Shown here one piece after another: positions 57,512 through 64,000 of a stretch of DNA of 64,000 bases. Below the pieces are notes generated by a model. It saw nothing but the letters and a program-made list of their open reading frames with translations. It ran no database searches and was not told the DNA's origin. Numbering within the stretch: the first letter of the stretch is position 1; each line of letters opens with the position of its first letter. The DNA is from Corynebacterium bovis DSM 20582 = CIP 54.80 (GTDB taxonomy: Bacteria; Actinomycetota; Actinomycetes; Mycobacteriales; Mycobacteriaceae), in NCBI RefSeq assembly GCF_030408615.1, contig NZ_CP047187.1, positions 1,488,001 to 1,552,000 on the forward strand, read 5' to 3'. The position numbers and the translations under genes were made by a program.

Positions 57512-58033
57512 CTACTTCTTGCCCTTGCGGACCGGTCCCAGCACCATCGTCATGTTTCGTCCGTCCTGCTTGGCACGGGTCTCGACGACGCCGTACTCCG
57601 CGACGTCGTTCGCCAGACGCTCCAGGAGGCGGAAACCGAGCTCGGGACGCGACTGCTCGCGACCGCGGAACATGATGGTGACCTTGACCTTGGAACCCTT
57701 CTCGAGGAACCGGACGACGTTACCCTTCTTGGTCTCGTAGTCGTGGTCGTCGATCTTGGGACGGAACTTCTGCTCCTTCACCACGGTCTGCTGCTGGTTC
57801 TTCCGAGACTCCCGGGCCTTCTGGGCCTGCTCGTACTTGAACTTGCCGTAATCCATGATCTTGCACACGGGCGGCTTGGCGTTCGGTGCGACCTCGACCA
57901 GATCGAGGTCCGCGTCATAGGCAAGCTTCCGAGCATCGTCGATGCGGACGATGCCGACCTGTTCGCCTCCGGGACCGACGAGTCGGACCTCAGGGACTCG
58001 AATTCGGTCGTTGATGCGAGCTTCAGCGCTAAT
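57512..58033 (-). CDS. infC: translation initiation factor IF-3, AUU start
   Basis: 173-residue IF-3. It must start at an ATT: the sequence upstream reads TGA-GGA-GTT-CAC-ATT in frame, with an in-frame stop four codons before and no ATG, GTG or TTG until codon 56. GAGGAG lies five bases before the ATT. The N-terminus [20 protein letters not shown] is the conserved IF-3 start. The N-domain (to about 80), linker and C-domain ([18 protein letters not shown]) are complete. AUU starts on infC allow autoregulation by IF-3 discrimination in E. coli; the same is inferred here. Confidence 0.97.
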   Translation of the reverse strand: MSAEARINDRIRVPEVRLVGPGGEQVGIVRIDDARKLAYDADLDLVEVAPNAKPPVCKIMDYGKFKYEQAQKARESRKNQQQTVVKEQKFRPKIDDHDYETKKGNVVRFLEKGSKVKVTIMFRGREQSRPELGFRLLERLANDVAEYGVVETRAKQDGRNMTMVLGPVRKGKK

Positions 58034-58194
58034 GTGAACTCCTCAGTAGCAGTGGTAGAGACTGTGTACCGCTGACTGCAGGTGAACGCCTCGGACCCGT
58101 CCCCCCGGGACCGCTCGACGGGGCCCCGGGACGATGATCGTCCTCGCGCGTGTCTCCCCCCTCACGCGCCCCACGGCTGAGCGGGCGGGCCCGT

Positions 58195-58210
58195 CGACCC
58201 TCACGGGTCG
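58195..58210 (-). other. GNRA-capped hairpin in the infC leader
   Basis: CGACCC and GGGTCG pair perfectly around a GTGA tetraloop on the minus strand. It lies inside the predicted leader, about 165 nt before the AUU start. Confidence 0.45.
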
Positions 58211-58338
58211 CACCGGTGCCGCCGGCATGTCAGCCGTCGTGACGGACCCGAGCCCTACCGGTGGCCGGCGGTCTCAGGTGGGAGGAAACTCCACTTGCAG
58301 TCTGTGCCGGTGGACCGGCAACAGACGGTAGTGACTGA

Positions 58339-58367
58339 ACGGTACCACACGCCGGCCCGCCGACCAA
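58339..58367 (-). promoter_or_regulatory. infC-rpmI-rplT promoter
   Basis: -35 TTGGTC (58362-58367), a spacer of 17 bases and -10 TACCGT (58339-58344) on the minus strand. It lies just after the uvrA stop. Predicted start near 58332. Confidence 0.55.
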
Positions 58368-58378
58368 AACCCCTCCGG

Positions 58379-61237
58379 TCACACGTCGAGCAGCTCGCGC
58401 AGGTACTCGCCGGTGTAGGAGCCCTCCGTCCGGGCGACGTCCTCCGGGGTGCCCTCGGCGACGACGGTCCCGCCCCCGGCGCCACCCTCCGGGCCCATGT
58501 CGATGACCCAGTCCGCCGCCTTGATGACGTCGAGGTTGTGCTCGATGACGAGGACGGTGTTCCCCTTGTCCACGAGCCCCTGGATGACCAGCATCAGCTT
58601 CCGGATGTCCTCGAAGTGCAGGCCCGTGGTGGGCTCGTCGAGAATGTAGATCGTCCGGCCGTTCGACCGCTTCTGGAGCTCACTGGCCAGCTTCACCCGC
58701 TGGGCCTCGCCGCCCGAGAGCGTCGTCGCCGCCTGGCCCAGGCGCACGTACCCGAGCCCGACCTCGACGAGGGTGTCGAGGTACCGGGCGATCGACGTCA
58801 CCGGGGCGAAGAACTCCGCGGCCTCGCTGATGGGCATGTCGAGCACCTCGGCGATGTTCTTCCCCTTGTAGTGCACCTCGAGGGTCTCCCGGTTGTACCG
58901 GGCACCGTGGCACACCTCGCAGGGGACGTACACGTCCGGCAGGAAGTTCATCTCGATCTTCAGCGTCCCGTCCCCGCGGCAGGCCTCACACCGGCCGCCC
59001 TTGACGTTGAAGCTGAACCGGCCGGCCTTGTACCCGCGCACCTTCGCCTCGGGGGTCTCGGCGAAGAGCGACCGGATCTTGTCGAAGACGCCCGTGTACG
59101 TCGCCGGGTTCGACCGGGGGGTCCGGCCGATCGGCGACTGGTCGACCTGGACGAGCTTGTCGAGCTGGTCGAGCCCCGTCACCCGCCGGTGGTGCCCCGG
59201 CACGGTCCGTGCACCGTTGAGCTCGTTCGCCATGACCCGGGCCAGGATGCCGTTGACCAGGGAGGACTTCCCCGACCCGGAGACGCCGGTAACGCACGTG
59301 AGGACGCCCAGCGGGACGCTGACGTCGACGCCGCGGAGGTTGTTCTCCGTCGCCCCCTTGACCGTGACCACCCGGGACCGGTCCACGGGCCGGCGCTCGT
59401 CCGGGACGGCGAGCACCCGCCGGCCGGACAGGTACGCCCCGGTCAACGACTCCTCGACGGCCTCGACGCCGTCGGGGGTGCCCTGGTAGACGACGGTGCC
59501 GCCGTACTCCCCGGCCCGGGGACCGATGTCGATGAGCCAGTCCGCCCGGCGGATCGTGTCCTCGTCGTGCTCGACGACGATGAGGGTGTTGCCGAGGTCG
59601 CGGAGCCGCTCGAGCGTCGCGATGAGGCGGTGGTTGTCGCGCTGGTGCAGCCCGATGGAGGGCTCGTCGAGCACGTAGAGGACCCCGGCGAGACCGGAGC
59701 CGATCTGCGTCGCGAGCCGGATCCGCTGCGCCTCCCCGCCGGAGAGCGTCCCGGCGGCCCGGGACAGGGACAGGTAGCTCAGCCCGACGTCGTTGAGGAA
59801 CGTCAGCCGGGCCTGGATCTCCTTGAGCACGCGGCCGGCGATCATCTGCTCACGTTCGCCGAGGGTCAGCGCGTCGAGGTACTCGCGCGCCCGGTCGACG
59901 CTCATCGCGGAGACGTCGGCGATCGAGGCCTCCCCCAGCGGCGAGGACACCGTCACGCTGAGGATCTCCGGGCGCAGGCGCGTCCCGCCGCACGCGGGGC
60001 ACGGCACCTCGCGCATGTAGCCGAGCAGCCGGTCCTTCTGGTGGTCGGACTCCGACTGGTCGAGCTTGCGGTGGAGGTAGGGCATGACGCCCTCGAAGGG
60101 CGCGTTGTACTGCCGGGTCCGGCCGTAGCGGTTGCGGTAGCGCACGGACAGCGTCTCCGGGTGCCCGTGGAGGACCGCCTTCCGCTGGGCCGCGGTGAGC
60201 TGCTCCCACCGGGTCGTCGGCGCGATCCCGAGGGCGTCCGCGAGAGCGACGAGCAGCTTCTCGAAGTAGCCCCGGTTCGGGCTCGAGTTCCACGGGGCGA
60301 CGGCGTTGACGAGCCGGGCCTCGTCGTCCGGGATGACGAGCGCCTCGTCGACCTCGAGGCGGGTGCCCAGGCCGTCGCACGACGGGCACGCCCCGTACGG
60401 GCTGTTGAAGGAGAACGACCGCGGTTCCAGCTCGTCGATGGCCAGGGCGTGCCCGTTCGGGCAGGCCATCTTCTCGGAGAACCGGCGGACCCGGTCCGGC
60501 GCGTCGTCGTCGAGCCCCACGGCGTCGACGACCACGACCCCGTCCGCGAGGGACAGCGCCGTCTCCACCGACTCCGTGATGCGCTGCCGCTGCGACGCCT
60601 TGACCTGGAGCCGGTCGACGACGACGTCGATGTCGTGCTTGACCTGCTTCTCCAGCTCGGGCGGGTCGGTGAGCCGGTGGACGGTGCCGTCGACCCGCAC
60701 GCGGCTGTAGCCCTGGGCCGCGAGGTCCTCGAACAGGTCGACGAACTCCCCCTTCCGGGTCCGGACGACGGGCGCGAGCACCTGGAACTTCAGCCCCTCG
60801 TCCATCTCGAGGATCTGGTCGACGATCTGCTGCGGGGTCTGCCGGCGGATCGGCTCACCGCACTCGGGGCAGTGCGCGGTGCCGGTGCGAGCGAAGAGCA
60901 GCCGGAGGTAGTCGTAGATCTCGGTGATGGTGCCGACGGTCGACCGCGGGTTGCGGTTCGTCGACTTCTGGTCGATCGACACGGCCGGCGAGAGCCCCTC
61001 GATGAGGTCGACGTCGGGCTTGTCCATCTGGCCGAGGAACTGGCGCGCGTACGACGACAGCGACTCGACGTACCGACGCTGCCCCTCCGCGAAGATCGTG
61101 TCGAAGGCCAGCGACGACTTCCCCGAGCCCGACAACCCCGTGAACACCGTCATCGTGTCCCGGGGGACGTCGACGTCGATCCCCTTGAGGTTGTGCTCGC
61201 GTGCCCCCCGGACAATCAGCGTATCGGCCACGTCCAT
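58379..61237 (-). CDS. uvrA: excinuclease ABC subunit A
   Basis: 952-residue UvrA, the damage-recognition ATPase of nucleotide-excision repair. Walker A sites are GLSGSGKSS (34-42) and GVSGSGKSS (second ATPase). The two ABC signatures are [12 protein letters not shown] and [12 protein letters not shown]. The zinc-binding cysteines are CPSC (with the preceding CPNG-type pair) in the first half and CEAC...CEVC in the second. ATG with GGGAGAAG upstream. A LexA-like box overlaps the predicted promoter, so SOS induction is plausible. It is divergent from the metallo-hydrolase gene. Confidence 0.98.
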   Translation of the reverse strand: MDVADTLIVRGAREHNLKGIDVDVPRDTMTVFTGLSGSGKSSLAFDTIFAEGQRRYVESLSSYARQFLGQMDKPDVDLIEGLSPAVSIDQKSTNRNPRSTVGTITEIYDYLRLLFARTGTAHCPECGEPIRRQTPQQIVDQILEMDEGLKFQVLAPVVRTRKGEFVDLFEDLAAQGYSRVRVDGTVHRLTDPPELEKQVKHDIDVVVDRLQVKASQRQRITESVETALSLADGVVVVDAVGLDDDAPDRVRRFSEKMACPNGHALAIDELEPRSFSFNSPYGACPSCDGLGTRLEVDEALVIPDDEARLVNAVAPWNSSPNRGYFEKLLVALADALGIAPTTRWEQLTAAQRKAVLHGHPETLSVRYRNRYGRTRQYNAPFEGVMPYLHRKLDQSESDHQKDRLLGYMREVPCPACGGTRLRPEILSVTVSSPLGEASIADVSAMSVDRAREYLDALTLGEREQMIAGRVLKEIQARLTFLNDVGLSYLSLSRAAGTLSGGEAQRIRLATQIGSGLAGVLYVLDEPSIGLHQRDNHRLIATLERLRDLGNTLIVVEHDEDTIRRADWLIDIGPRAGEYGGTVVYQGTPDGVEAVEESLTGAYLSGRRVLAVPDERRPVDRSRVVTVKGATENNLRGVDVSVPLGVLTCVTGVSGSGKSSLVNGILARVMANELNGARTVPGHHRRVTGLDQLDKLVQVDQSPIGRTPRSNPATYTGVFDKIRSLFAETPEAKVRGYKAGRFSFNVKGGRCEACRGDGTLKIEMNFLPDVYVPCEVCHGARYNRETLEVHYKGKNIAEVLDMPISEAAEFFAPVTSIARYLDTLVEVGLGYVRLGQAATTLSGGEAQRVKLASELQKRSNGRTIYILDEPTTGLHFEDIRKLMLVIQGLVDKGNTVLVIEHNLDVIKAADWVIDMGPEGGAGGGTVVAEGTPEDVARTEGSYTGEYLRELLDV

Positions 61238-61365
61238 CTTCTCCCGTCATGCTGCGTGCGTTCCCGGACCGTCCCGGGTCGTCCCCGGGCCGCGGGGCAT
61301 CCCCGACGTCACCCGGTGCGCCCCGGCCGGTCCGTGCGGTCCCTGCGTGCCGTGCACAGGCGACC

Positions 61366-61371
61366 ATCGTA
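61366..61371 (-). promoter_or_regulatory. possible -10 box of uvrA
   Basis: TACGAT about 130 bases upstream of the uvrA ATG. The -35 position at 17-18 bases spacing falls inside the LexA-like box. Confidence 0.4.
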
Positions 61372-61389
61372 CGTCACGGTCGCCCGCTC

Positions 61390-61405
61390 TCGCATATGTG
61401 TTCGC
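61390..61405. promoter_or_regulatory. LexA-like SOS box upstream of uvrA
   Basis: TCGCATATGTGTTCGC matches the actinobacterial/Bacillus-type LexA consensus TCGAACANNTGTTCGA at 11 of 14 defined positions. It lies in the uvrA promoter region, also about 100 bp upstream of the divergent hydrolase promoter. Confidence 0.5.
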
Positions 61406-61501
61406 ATGGCCCCCGCCGGCCCCCGCGCGCCGGCGCCGCGGCCGGTCGCCCGACGCCCCCGCGGGGTCCGGGGACCCCTGTTCCGCCCGGCGCCCGGCAC
61501 G

Positions 61502-61507
61502 TAGGGT
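61502..61507 (+). promoter_or_regulatory. leaderless-type -10 box of the metallo-hydrolase gene
   Basis: TAGGGT ends 7 bases before the ATG at 61515 and no ribosome site is present. Confidence 0.5.
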
Positions 61508-61514
61508 GGCGGCC

Positions 61515-62369
61515 ATGGACAGCTCAGACACGGCACAGCGCACGGACCGGACCGACGCCCCCGCCGGCGGCGCCGGACCGGTCACCGTCGAGGACGTCCC
61601 GGAGTTCACGACGTTGTCGACCCCCCGGCAGACCCAGCGCGTGACGACCACGGTCCGCGGCTCCGGGCCCGACGGCCCGGCGGGCACCGTCACGGTGGTG
61701 AAGACCACCGTCGGTGACATGGACAACAACTGCTACCTCGTCGTCCCCGGTGACACCCGGCGGGCCGGCGACGGTGCCGGGAACGGGACCGGCGACGGGG
61801 CCGGGGACGGGACCCCGGCCGAGGCGCTGCTCGTCGACGCCGCGGACGACGCCGACCACCTCCTCGCCCTCGCCCGGACACTGGGGGTGACCGTCACCGA
61901 CGTCGTGACGACGCACCGCCACACCGACCACGTCCGCGCCCTCGGCGACGTCCTCGCCGCGACGGGCGCCCGCCACCACGCCCCCCGCCGGGACGCCGCG
62001 GCCCTGCCCGCCCCGGCGGACGAGACCTACGGCACCGACGACGGCACGCCGGAGGACCTCCGCGCCGCCGGCGCCTCGCTGCGCGCGCTGGGGATGCGGG
62101 TCGTCGAACTGCGCGGCCACACCCCCGGCGGCCTCGCCCTCGTCCTGCCCTCCGACCCGACCCGGGTCTTCACCGGCGACAGCCTCTTCCCCGGCGGGGT
62201 CGGCAATACCGACGGCGGGGAGGACTTCACCACCCTCGTCGACGACGTCGAGCAGCGCATCCTCCGGGTGCTGCCGCAGAACACCCGCGTCCACCCCGGG
62301 CACGGCGACGACACGACCGTCGGCACCGAACTGCCGCAGGTCGACGCCTGGCGCGCCCGGGGCTGGTGA
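61515..62369 (+). CDS. metallo-beta-lactamase-fold hydrolase
   Basis: 284-residue protein of the glyoxalase II-like metallo-beta-lactamase superfamily. The metal-binding HxHxDH motif is HRHTDH (134-139). Further ligands are expected in the GHTPGG, FTGDSLF and HPGHGDDT segments. A Gly/Asp/Asn insertion (about 85-100) separates the first strand pair (NNCYLVV) from the helix. Actinobacteria commonly have such a gene beside uvrA; the substrate is unknown (a thioester or lactone is likely). About 40 N-terminal residues are hydrophilic. Confidence 0.88.
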   Translation: MDSSDTAQRTDRTDAPAGGAGPVTVEDVPEFTTLSTPRQTQRVTTTVRGSGPDGPAGTVTVVKTTVGDMDNNCYLVVPGDTRRAGDGAGNGTGDGAGDGTPAEALLVDAADDADHLLALARTLGVTVTDVVTTHRHTDHVRALGDVLAATGARHHAPRRDAAALPAPADETYGTDDGTPEDLRAAGASLRALGMRVVELRGHTPGGLALVLPSDPTRVFTGDSLFPGGVGNTDGGEDFTTLVDDVEQRILRVLPQNTRVHPGHGDDTTVGTELPQVDAWRARGW

Positions 62370-62413
62370 CCACCCGGCGTCCCGTGCCCCCGCCGCCTCC
62401 CCCGCGGTTCCGG

Positions 62414-62419
62414 TAAAGT
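62414..62419 (+). promoter_or_regulatory. possible -10 box of the DoxX gene
   Basis: TAAAGT about 175 bases before the DoxX ATG. The predicted leader holds short repeats of CGGCACGCACCGG (62526-62565). No -35 is clear. Confidence 0.3.
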
Positions 62420-62595
62420 CGGACCGCAGACCGTGCGCCCACCGGGCCACGAGCCGTGCCGGCAGGCGTGACCGGCGGTCGCGCCCCGACGGCGCGCCCG
62501 GCAGCCGCGACCGGCCCGGAGCGGACCGGCACGCACCGGACCGCGCCGGCACGCACCGGCACGAACAGACCCGCCACGAACAGGAGCACCGCACC

Positions 62596-63366
62596 ATGAT
62601 CCGCAAGCTCGCCCGCCCGCTGCTCGCCTCCGCCTTCGCCGTCGACGGCGTCCAGATGCTGCTGGACAGCAAGCAGTACACGGACGGCGCCGCGAAGACG
62701 ACGAAGGTGCTGCACGGTGTCCTCCCGTCCGCCGTCGCCGGCTTCCTGCCCCGCGACCCGGAGCAGGCCGTCCGCGTCACGGCGACGACGAAGGTCACCG
62801 CCGCCACCCTCCTCGGCCTCGGCAAGGCGCCCCGCCTCGCGGCGACGGTGCTGACCCTCATCCAGATCCCGACGGCCGTCACCCGCCACGCCTTCTGGGC
62901 GACGGACGACGCCCGCGAGAAGGACTCCCGCAAGAAGGGCCTCGTCACCGACCTCGCCCTCCTCGGCGGCCTCGCCATCACCTCCGCCGACACCGCCGGG
63001 GCCCCCGGGCTGCGGTGGCGCGCCGAGAAGGCGGGCCAGCAGGTCTCGAAGAAGGTCCAGGACGCCCTCCCGGGGCAGAGCGAGCAGGAGCAGTTCCGGC
63101 AGAACGTCCAGGAGCAGGCGCAGGACGTCCTCGGCCGCGCCCGTGACCTCGGGGAGCAGGCCGCCGAGACCGTCCAGTCCCGCGCCTCCGACCTCGCCGG
63201 CACCGTGAGCGACTACGTCGACGACCACTCCGACGAGTGGCGCGAGACCGTGGAGAAGGTCGGGCGCACGGCCCGGAAGCAGGCCGCGCAGGCCCGCAAG
63301 AAGGCGGAGAAGCAGGCGAAGAAGCAGGCCAAGAAGGCCCGTAAGGCCGGGCTGCTCCCCTCCTGA
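62596..63366 (+). CDS. DoxX-family membrane protein with Lys-rich C-terminal tail
   Basis: 256 residues. The first ~140 are the DoxX-type domain: MIRKLARPLLASAFAVDGVQMLLD, then three further hydrophobic segments. The following ~115 residues are amphipathic helix, with apolipoprotein-like Ala/Gln/Glu/Arg 11-mers, ending in a very basic stretch (RKKAEKQAKKQAKKARKAG). Typical DoxX proteins have about 130-150 residues, so the tail is an addition. AGGAG precedes the ATG. The stop shares a base with the next start codon (TGATG), so it is coupled to the HelD/HelR-type gene. Function unknown; DoxX proteins have been tied to thiol redox complexes in mycobacteria. Confidence 0.83.
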   Translation: MIRKLARPLLASAFAVDGVQMLLDSKQYTDGAAKTTKVLHGVLPSAVAGFLPRDPEQAVRVTATTKVTAATLLGLGKAPRLAATVLTLIQIPTAVTRHAFWATDDAREKDSRKKGLVTDLALLGGLAITSADTAGAPGLRWRAEKAGQQVSKKVQDALPGQSEQEQFRQNVQEQAQDVLGRARDLGEQAAETVQSRASDLAGTVSDYVDDHSDEWRETVEKVGRTARKQAAQARKKAEKQAKKQAKKARKAGLLPS

Positions 63367-64000
63367 TGCCGCCCACCGACCGTCACCACGACGGACACCC
63401 ACCGCGCCCCGGCCAGCCCGCCGGGGCGTTTCCGTCGTCCCCGACCCCGGGCCCCGACGCCACCGCCGCCCCGGACGCCACCGACACCCCCGACCCCGCC
63501 GTCGCCCGCGAGCAGGAGCACCTGACGATGCTCCTCGCGCACGTCGACGCCGCCCGGGACCGGCTCACCCGTCGCCTCGGCGAGGTGCAGCGTCGGACCG
63601 CCGACATCGACCACCCGCAGGCCCTCCTCGAACGGGACCACGAGTACCACGAGATCTCCCGGCGGCTGGACGAGTACTCCGCCGCCGAGATCGGCCTGTT
63701 CTTCGGCCGGATCGACGTCGACGACGAGGACCCGGAGAACCCCGTCCCCGGCCACCCGGACCGGGACCGCCGCTACATCGGGCGCATCGGCCTCCACACC
63801 GACGACGACGAGATGCGCACCCTCCTCATGGACTGGCGCGCCCCGATGGCCCGGCCGTTCTACCTCGCGACGACGCTCCGCCCCGACGGCGTCCACACCC
63901 GCCGCCACATCCGGACCCGGGGCCGCACGGTCACCGGGGTGTTCGACGAACGCCTCGGCGGGGGCGACGGCTCCCCCGCCGGCCCCGCGGACCCGGCCGA
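63366..64000 (+). CDS. helR: HelD/HelR-type RNA polymerase-associated ATPase, 5' part
   Basis: Open reading frame from the ATG that overlaps the DoxX stop to the window end (211 codons and 2 bases; 3' end missing). After ~45 Pro/Ala-rich residues there is an N-terminal helical arm (REQEHLTMLLAHVDAARDRL and on) and then the family marker block: YIGRIGL, LLMDWRAPMARPFY. These are the features of HelD-like superfamily 1 helicase-like proteins that bind and recycle RNA polymerase. In several Actinobacteria HelR also gives rifamycin tolerance. The ATPase motifs lie beyond the window, so HelD versus HelR assignment is tentative. Confidence 0.78.
   Translation, partial: MPPTDRHHDGHPPRPGQPAGAFPSSPTPGPDATAAPDATDTPDPAVAREQEHLTMLLAHVDAARDRLTRRLGEVQRRTADIDHPQALLERDHEYHEISRRLDEYSAAEIGLFFGRIDVDDEDPENPVPGHPDRDRRYIGRIGLHTDDDEMRTLLMDWRAPMARPFYLATTLRPDGVHTRRHIRTRGRTVTGVFDERLGGGDGSPAGPADPA

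Larger units (their letters stand above)
58034..58378 (-). other. infC leader and uvrA-infC gap
   Basis: 345 bases with no gene. A -35/-10 pair at 58339-58367 would give a leader of about 300 nt for infC. The leader contains a perfect CGACCC-GTGA-GGGTCG hairpin (58195-58210), whose GTGA is a GNRA-type loop, and CCGCCGG/CCGGCGG complementarity (about 58228-58275). No known leader family was recognised. Confidence 0.5.

Overview
The window is chromosomal backbone of a very GC-rich (roughly 70%+) actinobacterium, most likely a high-GC Corynebacterium. The markers are the corynebacterial gene sets ftsR-odhI-secA2, steA-steB, the scpB-scpA-parA-xerD cluster and argC-J-B-D-F-R-G-H, plus an rRNA operon whose 16S-23S spacer has no tRNA genes. 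The species cannot be fixed by eye. Almost every gene is on the minus strand, so operons read from high to low coordinates. I see no insertion sequence, prophage, CRISPR array or integrated element. Essentially the whole window is vertically inherited housekeeping DNA.

Layout from low to high coordinates: (1) 0-4.1 kb, regulator ftsR, the 2-oxoglutarate dehydrogenase inhibitor odhI and accessory Sec ATPase secA2. (2) 4.4-8.6 kb, an alpha/beta hydrolase, rraA, tRNA-Pro(GGG), a TrhA/hemolysin III membrane protein and an acyl-CoA synthetase. (3) 8.8-16.8 kb, a translationally coupled chain (NUDIX, xerD, parA, scpA, scpB, rluB, cmk, der) for chromosome segregation and ribosome biogenesis. (4) 16.9-27.4 kb, pyrG, steB, steA, recN, nadK, tlyA, a small unknown ORF, a HAD phosphatase and an Arg/Gly-rich TPR protein. 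(5) 28.1-33.9 kb, a complete rrn operon (16S-23S-5S, minus strand) with promoter, leader, spacer elements and terminator. (6) 34.3-40.0 kb, a galactose operon galM-symporter-small membrane protein-galT-galK. (7) 40.1-50.5 kb, tyrS, a 55-residue Trm112-like protein and the complete arginine cluster behind a palindromic ARG box. (8) 50.6-58.0 kb, a membrane protein, pheS-pheT, a SpoU methyltransferase and infC-rpmI-rplT. (9) 58.4-64 kb, uvrA, then plus-strand genes for a metallo-beta-lactamase-fold hydrolase, a DoxX protein with a Lys-rich tail, and the 5' part of a HelD/HelR-type ATPase that runs off the window.

How the parts work together: the arg cluster encodes the acetylated-ornithine cycle and the urea-type steps to arginine, with its repressor inside the operon. 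The gal operon covers uptake, anomer conversion, phosphorylation and uridylyl transfer, while galE is not in this window. NUDIX through der is a run of genes joined by 1-12 bp overlaps or short gaps. Several promoters show a TAnnnT box 6-7 bp before the start codon, consistent with leaderless mRNAs.

No obviously new multi-gene system is present. The best leads are: two unrelated short tandem-repeat arrays flanking the rrn operon on both sides; simple-sequence (Asp/Gly, Pro/Thr, Arg/Gly) insertions in many otherwise conserved proteins; an AUU start codon on infC behind a predicted ~300-nt leader; a LexA-like box in front of uvrA; a small two-helix protein that may be a partner of the sugar symporter; and the DoxX-HelR pair at the right edge.
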